Positions 25,360-33,283 of a DNA stretch of 64,000 nt are shown one piece after another. The DNA comes from Halomonas heilongjiangensis. Lineage in GTDB: Bacteria; Pseudomonadota; Gammaproteobacteria; Pseudomonadales; Halomonadaceae. Each line of letters starts with the position of its first letter. Within the stretch, counting starts at the first letter, position 1. The notes below the pieces were generated by a model, which made no database searches, was not told the origin of the DNA, and saw only the letters and a program-made list of their open reading frames with translations. Both the position numbers and the translations under genes were made by a program. The stretch covers positions 1 through 64,000 of the forward strand of contig NZ_PNRE01000051.1 of the NCBI RefSeq assembly GCF_002879645.1, in the 5' to 3' direction.

Positions 25360-25866
25360 TCATCGTCTCATAGTTTCAGCAAGACAATGTATAACCTCCT
25401 TACCATCCTGATATGCCTGAACGACCTCGCCATATGTTGTGTTCGAATTAAGCTTTCCTTCATGCGCAAAATCATTGCGCCAAGTAATCAGATTTGTATA
25501 CGAATTTTTTATATCTCGACGATTCGCTAACAAGTAGGCTTTTGCTGCTTCATCAAGTTTACGATCAAACCTTTTGTTATACTTCTCTCCGAATTTTTTT
25601 ATGTAATCACATTGTATCACTCTGATCTTTATGCGCCCGTTTATTCTGTCAAAATAATTTTCCGTAAAGCTGCCTAGAACTTTATGCTTATTGCGGGCAA
25701 AATTAATAAATATTTCTTTCAAAGCTAACTCATATACGGTAACGGCAGCGACGGAAACGAAGCCAACATACTTGATCCGAACAAGGGGGTCTTGAATGTT
25801 AGGTACGATACCATTTAGGTGATCGATTACATCATCCGCATGCTGAAAATGGTTGGTGTAAGTCAT
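25360..25866 (-). CDS. HEPN domain protein, MAE_28990/MAE_18760-like
   Basis: A 168-aa helical protein with an Rx4H motif in ITWRNDFAHEG (Arg130-Asn131 ... His135), the active-site pattern of HEPN RNases. A small HEPN protein directly downstream of a DUF262 gene is the recognised arrangement of the MAE_28990/MAE_18760 HEPN family, predicted to be a toxin or defence pair. The start ATG follows the DUF262 stop with no gap (TAAATG), so translation is likely coupled. The AT-rich codons match the DUF262 gene. Target and trigger are unknown. Confidence 0.78.
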   Translation of the reverse strand: MTYTNHFQHADDVIDHLNGIVPNIQDPLVRIKYVGFVSVAAVTVYELALKEIFINFARNKHKVLGSFTENYFDRINGRIKIRVIQCDYIKKFGEKYNKRFDRKLDEAAKAYLLANRRDIKNSYTNLITWRNDFAHEGKLNSNTTYGEVVQAYQDGKEVIHCLAETMRR

Positions 25867-26952
25867 TTATGCACCAAATACTATTCTTTTAACTCGTGAA
25901 AGCCTGCTATGAACGGTTTTAGTATCTGTAGTATTTATAGTTGCATCATCTATAAAATCTTGATCTTCAACGAGCTCTCTGAACCTTTCTCCAATATTTA
26001 TTTTTGGCAGATTTTTATAATTTTCAATCAATACAGCCATAAAGGAGTCAAGGGCAGACACGTTCAAAGGCCCCCTTAAATGGAATGGCTTTTCCCCCAG
26101 TTCTTTTAAGACCAACTCTGCAACTTTAGGAAAAACTTCAAGAAAACTCTTTGATTTTTTAGTTTCTCCAGTCTGATGTTTTCTCATGGCTTGATTAAGA
26201 AATTCTTTCATGGGTTTTTCATAACTATCCGAAGCACCCACCAAGGAGAAAATTCGCAATAAAAGCTCAACATCTTTCTGATGCTTGTCGAGATTAGGCC
26301 TTCCTATGATTTTTCGCCAACTCTTATCTTTATTTGCTTCTTTTAATAACTGACTGAACTCCCCCCTGAACACACAGTTTCTTATCTCTTGTGGTTTTAG
26401 CGGCGTACCTCCGGTATTTAGTCTTTCGAATATATGGTAGGCACTCGTACCCTCTCCTACGGGATTTAGCTGTCGTATGTTAATGGCTCTCAATACAGCC
26501 TGCTTTAGTTTTCTCTGGTCTGACTCATCTAACTCGTCAAATTTTTTACCATTATATGGATTCCCATCACCTAAACCAGACAGTCTAAATACCAAGCGTT
26601 TACCATGAGTGCTTTCCTTTCCAAAATATCCCTCAAGATAAAAAACAACACTCAATATTCTTTGCTGCCCATCAATTACTAGATTTTTATTTTCTTCATC
26701 AATATAGAAGAAAACGGGAGGAACGGGCAAGCCTGTAAGAAAAGAATCAATCAATAAAGATGACTGCCTTATCCCCCAAACAAATTCTCTTTGATAATCA
26801 GGGATCTCTATATCACCATCCTTCCACATTTGAGCGATACCTGACAAGGTATAGTCGGAAGGATAGCTCGCGATGTCGTAATGAACAGCAACTTCATCTT
26901 CTTCGTTCTCAAATTCTGTTTCGACGTCGTCTTCCGCAAAAACTGTAGTCAT
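25867..26952 (-). CDS. DUF262 domain protein (GmrSD/ParB-like N-terminal domain)
   Basis: A 361-aa protein with the DUF262 core: IPDYQREFVW (50-59), LIDSFLTGLPVPPVFFY, and the diagnostic DGQQR at 94-98, related to the ParB nucleotide-binding/hydrolysing fold. FERLNTGGTPLKPQEIRNCVF is another conserved block. The C-terminal half lacks the HNH (DUF1524) domain of full GmrSD enzymes; that effector role may be taken by the HEPN protein encoded next. GAGG lies 6 bases before the ATG. It is the first gene of the array, nearest the presumed attachment site and promoter. Confidence 0.85.
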   Translation of the reverse strand: MTTVFAEDDVETEFENEEDEVAVHYDIASYPSDYTLSGIAQMWKDGDIEIPDYQREFVWGIRQSSLLIDSFLTGLPVPPVFFYIDEENKNLVIDGQQRILSVVFYLEGYFGKESTHGKRLVFRLSGLGDGNPYNGKKFDELDESDQRKLKQAVLRAINIRQLNPVGEGTSAYHIFERLNTGGTPLKPQEIRNCVFRGEFSQLLKEANKDKSWRKIIGRPNLDKHQKDVELLLRIFSLVGASDSYEKPMKEFLNQAMRKHQTGETKKSKSFLEVFPKVAELVLKELGEKPFHLRGPLNVSALDSFMAVLIENYKNLPKINIGERFRELVEDQDFIDDATINTTDTKTVHSRLSRVKRIVFGA

Positions 26953-26969
26953 AATATCCTCTATTTTAT

Positions 26970-27000
26970 TGACAAATCACCGCATAACAGTGATTATACT
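26970..27000 (-). promoter_or_regulatory. Presumed first-cassette core site with promoter and operator-like repeat
   Basis: Upstream of the DUF262 gene, minus strand: a TATAAT -10 hexamer (plus-strand 26993-26998) with no good -35, and the inverted repeat AATCAC/GTGATT (26975-26980 and 26990-26995) overlapping it, which could be an autoregulatory operator. Inside the repeat, GCATAAC (26982-26988) is the complement of GTTATGC, a common recombination core, and no pairing partner is found beyond it, as expected for an attI or truncated end. Confidence 0.4.
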
Positions 27001-27691
27001 TCACGCTCTATTATTGGCGTATCATGCCGGCATGTTCAAATCAACAAACAAGCCTGCTTGGCCCAGCATAACCTTCTGACCATTCTTGAATCCAGGATTT
27101 AAGTACACCTCGGTAGCATAATTCGGTAAACGAGCCGGCAACATTCGTCCGAACATCCGTTTCGGGTCGATATCTGCCGGTCGCAAGCTCCCTCCCACAG
27201 AAGTCCTACTGGCTGGAACCCCGCCCCGTATGGATTTTCCGATCTGCGGGCACGCTACCGCCCGGCAGTCCCGCTAGACGCCGCCACCTTGGCCACTGCG
27301 GGCCGAAAATGTCGCCCAATGGCGACATCGAAACTCCGCCTGATCACATCCAGTAACACTCAGCCTACTAAAGATTTCTTCGGCTTGCCTTCTCGAATCT
27401 TGAGTTTTCTCATACCTCATGGCTTGGAATGCTCCTCCTCGCCGATGTGCTGCCCCACCCGCGAGGTCGCGTCGTACATCTGCGGCGGGTGCGGCTCTGT
27501 TGGCCGAGGGAGCCGTGCTCGGGTAGGGCGTGCCAGGGCTCGATGGTCGGTTCCCGGGCCAGGCGGCCGCGGGTCCGTGTATCGGGTTCTTGGCTGGGGA
27601 TGCGCAGCGGGCTGAAGCCGGGTGATGAGTCCCGTATCCTCTGTTGCCCGGGGCGGTGGCCCATGAGTTATCGGTAGCGAGGGAGATGCGA
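26999..27691. other. Array boundary without a convincing gene
   Basis: Composition changes here from AT-rich to the GC-rich chromosome. No integrase gene or recognisable integrase fragment is visible on either strand. It holds the palindrome CATGCCGGCATG (27024-27035), a second GCATAAC (27066-27072), a partial REP-like sequence near 27,178 and the hairpin at 27309-27328. From 27,400 on it is GC-rich; the open frames there overlap each other and show no family features. Confidence 0.5.
27309..27330 (-). terminator. Terminator-like hairpin
   Basis: ATGTCGCC (27309-27316), loop CAAT, GGCGACAT (27321-27328): a perfect 8-bp stem. On the minus strand the stem is followed by TTTTC, a short T-run, so it could end transcription coming from the 28,000 side before the cassette array. 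No strong T-tract follows on the plus strand. Confidence 0.4.
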
Positions 27692-28033
27692 GTGGCGAGG
27701 CACTATCAGGAGCGCAAGTTGATCCGGTCGCTGACCGCGGCGTGCGAGCAGGCGAAGCAGGAGGTGCCTGGCTTCGCCTGGGTGACCCATGTGGATACCG
27801 AGGCCGGGACGCCCTGTATCGTCTGGGTGTTCGACACGCCGGAGGCGATGGCCGAGGCAGTGCGCTCGCCGGGGCAGTGGCGGGAGTGGTCGCGGCAGGC
27901 GCTGTTCGAGGCGGGGCTCAGGGTGGATGACGCGGCCAGGTGGGTGGGGTTCGACAACGAGGCGGCCTGTCGACGCCACTCTGGGGGGAACTGGAAGCAC
28001 CAGCTTCAGCGGCATCTACCCAGGCGCCGGTAA
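27692..28033 (+). CDS. Conserved hypothetical protein
   Basis: A 113-aa soluble protein from GTG (27692) with GAGGGAG 7 bases upstream; ATG at 27686 is an alternative. Sequence VARHYQERKLIRSLTAACEQA, PGFAWVTHVDTEAGTPCIVWVFDT and WVGFDNEAACRRHSGGNWKHQL recall a family of short proteobacterial proteins of unknown function; the middle alternates strands as if a small beta sheet. A GC-rich hairpin GGCGCCG-GTAA-CGGCGCC (28023-28040) overlaps the stop codon and may end transcription, though it has no T-run. First core gene after the cassette array. Confidence 0.62.
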   Translation: MARHYQERKLIRSLTAACEQAKQEVPGFAWVTHVDTEAGTPCIVWVFDTPEAMAEAVRSPGQWREWSRQALFEAGLRVDDAARWVGFDNEAACRRHSGGNWKHQLQRHLPRRR

Positions 28034-28107
28034 CGGCGCCCCGAGGCATCCTCTAGCCCGCGGAGCGGTTGGCGCCCCTCATGGCACGCTCGGACTGCAG
28101 GCAACGC

Positions 28108-28527
28108 TCAGGCGCCGTGATAGCCGTCCTCTTCGGGTTCCTCGTGGGCGCCCCTGGGCAATTCGCCGGCCCAGGCCATGGCGGCGGAGCGCTCGCGCTT
28201 GGGGAAGGTGCGAATCTCCAGGGCCCTGAACAGCCTATCTTCCAGATGGGCGAGATGCTTGACCCATTCCCTGTCGGTGATCACGGCGGCCCGGTAGTAG
28301 TGCTGGAGGTCGCCGAGCTGGGTCAGGCCATAACCGATATCTTTCATCAAGGCCGTCAGCGTCATCCAGCGCAGGTCGTCGATCTCGGCCACCATGCTGA
28401 TCATCGGATGCGCCTTCTTGGCGGCCTCGATGGCATCGATGGCGCGCTGCAGCTCCCGCGCCGTCACGATGCCGCCTGCCTTCATCGCCACGACATGGTC
28501 CGCCGGATGGGAAATGAATTCCAACAT
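28108..28527 (-). CDS. SpoIIAA-like (STAS/SEC14-type) protein
   Basis: A 139-aa soluble protein of the SpoIIAA-like family, which has a STAS-related fold and no established activity. It opens MLEFISHPADHVVAMKAGGIVTARELQRAIDAIE and continues VAEIDDLRWMTLTALMKDIGYGLTQLGDLQHYYRAAVITDREWV, the typical pattern of the family. AAGGAG sits 8 bases before the ATG at 28527; the frame extends 18 codons further without support. It is divergent from the SixA-CHAD gene. Confidence 0.75.
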   Translation of the reverse strand: MLEFISHPADHVVAMKAGGIVTARELQRAIDAIEAAKKAHPMISMVAEIDDLRWMTLTALMKDIGYGLTQLGDLQHYYRAAVITDREWVKHLAHLEDRLFRALEIRTFPKRERSAAMAWAGELPRGAHEEPEEDGYHGA

Positions 28528-28679
28528 GGACGTTCTCCTTGGATCATGGGAGGAACGGGGCGCCTCGCTAGCTTCCAGCATAGCGTGTCGATGCCACCCT
28601 GCCGGTCACGACACCGTCATCTTGTCGCGCTAGCGTCGGTAGACCATCGGGATGAATGAGCCATGATCGCGAGGTGCCC

Positions 28680-30071
28680 ATGAAGCATCTCTACCTGATC
28701 CGACATGCCCGCGCGAAGCGGGCCACTGACGACCACGAACGCCCGCTGAGCGGCCGCGGCCAGCGCCAGGTGGCCGCCATGGCGGAGCCGCTGCAGCGCT
28801 TGGGCGCCTTCACCGGCGAGATCCATGTCAGCACCGCCCTGCGCGCGCGCCAGACGCTGTTGGGTCTGGATGCCACCCTGCCCGAACTCGGCCTGGCCGC
28901 CCGGGCCCACTATCACGAGGCGCTCTACACCTTCGAGGAGAAGCCATTGCGCCGATGGCTCAGAGCCGCCGATCTCGATACCGATCATCTGACGCTGATC
29001 GGCCACAATCCGGCCCTGCTGGAGCTCGCCCAGCGGCTGAGCGCCCAGGCGCCGAAGCGCCTACCCACCGGCGGCCTCTTACATATCACCCTGCCCATCG
29101 CCACCTGGCGAGAGCTGGGCCGTCACCAGGGAGAGATTATCCACACTCTCTCGCCCAGGGAAGCGAGCCACATCCTCTTCCAGGGCAGGGCGCCGGAGCC
29201 ACCGCGGCTCGATGACCTGGGGACCCGGCATCGCATCATCAACCAGCTCGAGCACCAGTACCGCATGATCCGGGCGCTGGAGCCGGGGGTGGCCGCCGGG
29301 CATGACCCCGAGTTCCTGCACCAGTACCGGGTCAACCTGCGCCGCAGCCGGGCGCTGGCCGAGACGCTGCTGGCCATCATCGAGATCCCGAGGCTCGGCC
29401 GGGCCCTCAAGGGGCTCAAGCGGCACGCCCGGGCCACCAGCGAGCTGCGCGACCTGGAGGTGTTCCTGGAACACCTGGCCCGCCAGCCGTCGCCGGAGGC
29501 CGGTCCAGCCCTCACGCCCCTGGTCGCCTGGCTCCACGAGCGCGCCAGGGAGGCCCGCCGGGAGCTCTGCCATCAGCTGCAGCGCCGCGCCTACGCCCGG
29601 GACATGCTGGCGTGGCGAGACGCCATCGCCTCCAAGGGATTCACCAAGGCGCTGTCGGGCCTGCAGGAGCGGCAGATCGATCGGGTGTTGCGGGAACGCC
29701 TGGCCCGCCACGACGCCCAGCTCACCTCGCTGACCGACGCCTCCCCGGATGCCGCGCTGCACAAGCTGCGCAAGCGGGTGAAGCGCCTCCGCTACCTGGC
29801 GGAGCTGTCGCCGGAGCGCCACCGCCGGCTGCTCGAGGGGCTCAAGGTGCACCAGGAGCGGCTCGGCGACTTCCAGGATCTCTGCAGCCAACTCGACTGG
29901 CTCGACGCCTTCACCGACGCGGAACCGGGCCAGGCACTACCGGAAACATCCCGGCAAGCGCTGCAGCACTGGCGCACTCGGCTGCACGAGCGCAAGGCAA
30001 CGCTCCGGCAGGCCATCCTGGCCCTCGCACCGCTGACCGAGCGCGACAGCGCCCAGCCCACTCCCGCCTGA
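28680..30071 (+). CDS. Histidine phosphatase (SixA-like) fused to a CHAD domain
   Basis: A 463-aa two-domain protein. Residues 1-150 form a phosphohistidine phosphatase: LIRHARAKRATDDHERPLS holds the RHxx motif with the nucleophilic histidine, and LIGHNPALLELAQRL holds the second catalytic histidine, as in SixA. Residues 180-455 form a CHAD domain, an all-helical domain binding polyphosphate, with conserved His/Arg/Lys repeats (HQYRVNLRRSRAL near 217; HKLRKRVKRLRYLAEL near 370). CHAD is more often paired with CYTH triphosphatase; here fusion to SixA suggests action on polyphosphate-bound or phosphorylated partners. ATG at 28680 has AGGTG upstream; 28656 is an alternative. Confidence 0.85.
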   Translation: MKHLYLIRHARAKRATDDHERPLSGRGQRQVAAMAEPLQRLGAFTGEIHVSTALRARQTLLGLDATLPELGLAARAHYHEALYTFEEKPLRRWLRAADLDTDHLTLIGHNPALLELAQRLSAQAPKRLPTGGLLHITLPIATWRELGRHQGEIIHTLSPREASHILFQGRAPEPPRLDDLGTRHRIINQLEHQYRMIRALEPGVAAGHDPEFLHQYRVNLRRSRALAETLLAIIEIPRLGRALKGLKRHARATSELRDLEVFLEHLARQPSPEAGPALTPLVAWLHERAREARRELCHQLQRRAYARDMLAWRDAIASKGFTKALSGLQERQIDRVLRERLARHDAQLTSLTDASPDAALHKLRKRVKRLRYLAELSPERHRRLLEGLKVHQERLGDFQDLCSQLDWLDAFTDAEPGQALPETSRQALQHWRTRLHERKATLRQAILALAPLTERDSAQPTPA

Positions 30072-30136
30072 GACTGTCACCGCCGCGTCACGCGCCTGCC
30101 CCAGGATGGCGGAACCTTGCCAGCCAGGGCCCGGTC

Positions 30137-31318
30137 ATGAAGATCCTGATGCTCTCGGACGTCTACTTCCCGCGCGTCAACGGGGTGTCCACCTCCATCG
30201 CCAGCTTTCGCGGCGCCCTGGAGCGCCGCGGCCACTCGGTCACCCTGATCTGCCCCGACTACCCGGTGGGCCAGGTGGACGAGCCCGAGGTCCTGCGCAT
30301 CCGCTCGCGCGGGGTGCCGGGCGACCCCGAGGATCGCATGATGCACTATCGCGAGGTGCTGGCCCTCACTCCACTGCTCGCCGACGACGCCTTCGACCTG
30401 ATCCATATCCATACCCCCTTCGTGGCCCACTATGCCGGCATCGCCCTAGGCGACCGGCTGGGCATTCCGGTGGTGGCCACCTACCACACGCTGTTCGAGG
30501 AGTACCTGCACCACTACGTGCGCTGGTTGCCGCGGGGCTGGCTGCGCTTCGCCGCCCGACGCCTCTCGGTACGCCAGTGCCACCAGGTGAAAGCCCTGGT
30601 GGCACCGTCCCGCGCCATGCAGGAGGCGCTCACCCACTACGGCGTGACGACGCCGATATCGGTGATCGGTACCGGCCTGGCGCTGGAGAGCTTCCGTCAT
30701 TCCCATGAGGAAAACGACTTTCGCACCCGCTACGACCTGCCCGCCGATGCTCGGCTACTGCTGTTCGTCGGCCGCACCGCCCATGAGAAGAACATCGGTT
30801 TCCTGATCGACCTGCTGCCCCGGGTGCTGGCCCGGCACCCCACCACGCGGCTGATCGTCACCGGCGAGGGCCCGGCCCAGGCCGATCTGGCCCGCCGGGC
30901 TCGGGATGCCGGCGTGGCTGGGGCGGTGCTGTTTCTCGGCTACCTGGGCCGCGATGGTCCCTTGCAGGCCGCCTATCGCGCCGCCGACGCCTTCGTTTTC
31001 GCCTCACGGACAGAGACCCAGGGGCTGGTGCTGCTGGAGGCCCTGGCGCTGGGCACCCCGGTCGTTTCAACGGCGGTGATGGGCACCCGGGACGTGCTTC
31101 GGGAAGGCGAAGGCTGTTTGATCGCCGAGGAGACCCTCGACGACTTCGCCGCCCAGGTGAACCGGCTGCTGGGGGACGCGGCGCTGCACACCGAACTGGC
31201 CCACCGCGCCCAGATCTATGCCTCCGGCTGGGATGAGGACACCAAGGCCGGCGAACTGCTGGCGTTCTACCGGCATCATGCCCCCTGCCTGCTCGACCCG
31301 CTGCCCGACCATGGGTGA
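30137..31318 (+). CDS. Glycosyltransferase family 4 protein
   Basis: A 393-aa GT-B glycosyltransferase, probably acting on a lipid or sugar acceptor at the inner membrane. It opens MKILMLSDVYFPRVNGVSTSI, the typical GT4 N-terminus of diglucosyl- or mannosyl-transferases making glycolipids; HIHTPFVAHYAG and TYHTLFEEYLHHY follow. The C-terminal half has LLFVGRTAHEKNIGFLIDLLP and ASRTETQGLVLLEALALGTPVV, the nucleotide-sugar-binding EX7E region. The long frame starting at 29612 is an artefact of high GC; the ATG at 30137 gives the family N-terminus. It follows the CHAD gene by 65 bp. Confidence 0.88.
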   Translation: MKILMLSDVYFPRVNGVSTSIASFRGALERRGHSVTLICPDYPVGQVDEPEVLRIRSRGVPGDPEDRMMHYREVLALTPLLADDAFDLIHIHTPFVAHYAGIALGDRLGIPVVATYHTLFEEYLHHYVRWLPRGWLRFAARRLSVRQCHQVKALVAPSRAMQEALTHYGVTTPISVIGTGLALESFRHSHEENDFRTRYDLPADARLLLFVGRTAHEKNIGFLIDLLPRVLARHPTTRLIVTGEGPAQADLARRARDAGVAGAVLFLGYLGRDGPLQAAYRAADAFVFASRTETQGLVLLEALALGTPVVSTAVMGTRDVLREGEGCLIAEETLDDFAAQVNRLLGDAALHTELAHRAQIYASGWDEDTKAGELLAFYRHHAPCLLDPLPDHG

Positions 31319-31371
31319 CAGCGTCGCCCGGTACGGCGACAATGGCCAGCCTCGCTCCACCGGCCGGAACC

Positions 31372-32148
31372 ATGATGGCGCCACCGCTGACAATCCTTCA
31401 TCAGGACGACCACCTGGTCGTCGTGCACAAGCCGGCGGGCCTGCTGGTGCACCGCACCGCCCTGGCGCGGGGCGAGCGCGCCTTCCTGCTGCAGCGGCTG
31501 CGTGACCAGCTCGGCCGGCGGGTCTATCCGGTCCACCGGCTGGATCGCCCCACCTCGGGGATCATGGTATTCGCCCTCTCGCCGGAGATCGCCACACCGC
31601 TGGCCGAGGCCTTTGCCGAACGCCGGGTGGCGAAGCGCTACCTGGCGGTGGTGCGCGGCCTCGGCCCCGAGCACGAGTGGCTCGACTATCCCCTGCGCGA
31701 GGAGGACGGCAGCCGCCCCAAGGCCGAGATGCCGGCGCTCGCGGCGTTGACCGAGGTGAGGCGCCTGGACAGCGTGGAGCTGCCGGTGCAGGTCGACCGT
31801 TACCCGCGCAGTCGCTATTCGCTGATGGAGGCACGACCGCGCACCGGCCGGCGCCACCAGATCCGCCGCCACCTGTCACACCGGGGCTACCCGATCATCG
31901 GCGACGCCAAGCACGGCAAGGGCAATCACAACCGCTTCTTCGCCGAGCGCCTCGACAGTCCCCGCCTGCTGCTCGCCGCCGTGGGCCTGGCCTTCGATCA
32001 TCCCGTCGAGGAGCACCGCCTCGAGTTGAGCGGCGCCCTGGATGCCGGCATGACGGCGCTGTTCCGGCGCTTCGGCTGGGCCGGCCACCTGCCGCCGGAC
32101 AGGGTGCGCCTGACCCGGCCCCGCGCCGACCTCGAACCCGCGAGCTGA
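31372..32148 (+). CDS. truC: tRNA pseudouridine synthase, TruC-like (RluA family)
   Basis: Converts a uridine in tRNA (U65 in E. coli TruC) to pseudouridine. The 258-aa product starts with LTILHQDDHLVVVHKPAGLLVHR and contains the RluA catalytic motif HRLDRPTSG (catalytic Asp). RPRTGRRHQIRRHLSHRGYPIIGD and the insert KHGKGNHNRFF are characteristic of TruC. Several starts are possible (31315, 31372, 31375); the ATG pair at 31372/31375 avoids overlap with the glycosyltransferase gene, but no clear ribosome-binding site decides. A tcdA gene follows at 36 bp, so two tRNA-modification genes are adjacent. Confidence 0.85.
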   Translation: MMAPPLTILHQDDHLVVVHKPAGLLVHRTALARGERAFLLQRLRDQLGRRVYPVHRLDRPTSGIMVFALSPEIATPLAEAFAERRVAKRYLAVVRGLGPEHEWLDYPLREEDGSRPKAEMPALAALTEVRRLDSVELPVQVDRYPRSRYSLMEARPRTGRRHQIRRHLSHRGYPIIGDAKHGKGNHNRFFAERLDSPRLLLAAVGLAFDHPVEEHRLELSGALDAGMTALFRRFGWAGHLPPDRVRLTRPRADLEPAS

Positions 32149-32184
32149 CCTCGCTTCCCCCATCCGCGACCGAAACGAACCGCC

Positions 32185-33036
32185 ATGACCGACTTTCCCT
32201 TCGCGTCCACCGCCATCGATCCCCGCGACGTCGCCACGGACGATCATGCCCTGCGCTTCGGCGGCATTCGCCGGCTCTACGGCGCCCGCGCCTTCGCGCG
32301 CTTCCGCGGCGCCCATGTGGTGGTGGTCGGCGTGGGCGGCGTGGGCAGCTGGACGGTGGAGGCCCTGGCGCGCTCCGGCATCGGCAAGCTGACGCTGATC
32401 GACCTCGACGACGTCTGCGTCTCCAACGTCAACCGCCAGCTGCATGCCCTGGACGGCACCATCGGCCGCCCCAAGGTGGAGGTGCTGGCCGAGCGTTGCC
32501 GGGCGATCCAGCCGGGCATCGAGGTGATGGACGACACCGCCTTCGTCACCCCGACCAACCTGCCCGAGCGGATTCCCGAGGATGCCGACCACGTGGTCGA
32601 CGCCATCGACAGCGTGGTCGCCAAGGCCGCCTTGATCGCCTGGTGCAAGCGGCGCAAGCTGCCGGTCACCGTGACCGGTGCGGCCGGGGGCCAGACCGAC
32701 CCGACCCGCATCCGGGTGGCGGACCTGGCCCGCACCGAGCACGACCCGCTGCTGGCCAAGGTGCGCGCCCGGCTGCGCCGCGACTTCGGCTTCTCGCGCA
32801 ATCCGAAGCGGCGCTTCTCGGTGGAATGCGTCTACTCTGACGAGCAGCTGGTCTATCCGAGTGCCGACGGCGAGGTGTGCCTGCAGAAGCCCGGGCACGG
32901 CGAGGCGACCCGGCTCGACTGCGCCTCGGGCTTCGGTGCCGCCACCTTCGTCACCGGCAGCTTCGGCTTCGTCGCCGCCTCGCGGGTGCTGGCCCAGCTG
33001 GCGAAATCGGCCGCCGCGGCCGCCCCCGCGTCCTGA
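32185..33036 (+). CDS. tcdA: tRNA threonylcarbamoyladenosine dehydratase TcdA
   Basis: E1-like enzyme that cyclises t6A37 to ct6A37 in tRNA, using ATP. The 283-aa protein has the ThiF/E1 fold: RFGGIRRLYG, VVVVGVGGVGSWTVEALARSGI (about 45-66) for ATP binding, LIDLDDVCVSNVNRQLHAL, the DAIDSVVAK segment, and the C-terminal FVTGSFGFVAASRVL that forms the membrane-associated helix. Length agrees with E. coli TcdA (268 aa). Placement after truC and before a DUF1653 gene suggests a small operon. Confidence 0.92.
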   Translation: MTDFPFASTAIDPRDVATDDHALRFGGIRRLYGARAFARFRGAHVVVVGVGGVGSWTVEALARSGIGKLTLIDLDDVCVSNVNRQLHALDGTIGRPKVEVLAERCRAIQPGIEVMDDTAFVTPTNLPERIPEDADHVVDAIDSVVAKAALIAWCKRRKLPVTVTGAAGGQTDPTRIRVADLARTEHDPLLAKVRARLRRDFGFSRNPKRRFSVECVYSDEQLVYPSADGEVCLQKPGHGEATRLDCASGFGAATFVTGSFGFVAASRVLAQLAKSAAAAAPAS

Positions 33037-33058
33037 TCCTCAGCCCCTGGAGCCCGAG

Positions 33059-33283
33059 ATGACCCATCCCCTTCCCGTCCCCGGCATCTACAGCCACTAC
33101 AAGGGCAACCACTACGAGGTGCTCGGCGTCGCCCACCACAGCGAGACCGAGGAGCCGCTGGTGGTCTACCGCGCCCTCTACGGCGAGTACGGCCTCTGGG
33201 TGCGGCCGCTGGAGATGTTTACCGAGACCGTCGAGGTACAGGGCGAGCCGGTGCCGCGCTTCGAGCTCGAGAAGGCGTTCTGA
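33059..33283 (+). CDS. DUF1653 domain protein
   Basis: A 74-aa protein matching the DUF1653 family, whose members are short beta-rich proteins of unknown role. PGIYSHYKGNHYEVLGVAHHSETEEPLVVYRALYG and LWVRPLEMFTETV are the characteristic strings (GxYxHYKGxxYxVxxxAxHSET and WVRPxxMF). It begins 22 bases after the tcdA stop; the preceding GGAGCCCGAG can serve as ribosome-binding site. No signal peptide. Confidence 0.85.
   Translation: MTHPLPVPGIYSHYKGNHYEVLGVAHHSETEEPLVVYRALYGEYGLWVRPLEMFTETVEVQGEPVPRFELEKAF

Larger units (their letters stand above)
12192..26988 (-). mobile_element. Integron gene-cassette array without integrase in the window (CALIN-like)
   Basis: A ~14.8-kb block in which all genes are minus-strand and nearly every gene or gene pair is followed by an imperfect palindrome of 50-90 bp. 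These start (plus-strand view) with RYYYAAC-like and end with GTTRRRY-like cores, and the arms pair with an unpaired base, as in attC sites. Stop codons overlap the palindrome ends at 14463, 19535 and 21865, a usual cassette feature. The block is AT-richer than its flanks. No tyrosine integrase gene is seen on either side, so this is an array lacking its integrase, or a fragment of a larger integron. Gene order from the likely 5' end at 26988: DUF262-HEPN, HEPN, DUF6602, caspase, DUF3644, lipoprotein, 158-aa protein, two small genes, 479-aa protein with DyP, membrane protein, lipoprotein, methyltransferase. Confidence 0.8.

Noticed and set aside
12192..26988. CRISPR array or prophage as explanation for the AT-rich block
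   Set aside because: The palindromes differ in length and sequence and are separated by genes, not short spacers; no phage structural, integrase or replication genes are present.
27410..27664. 84-codon minus-strand frame and overlapping plus-strand frames
   Set aside because: Overlapping GC-rich frames with no start signal or recognisable motif.
26953..27691. Integron integrase gene or relic
   Set aside because: Expected at this end of the array in divergent orientation, but I find no tyrosine-recombinase motif in any frame.
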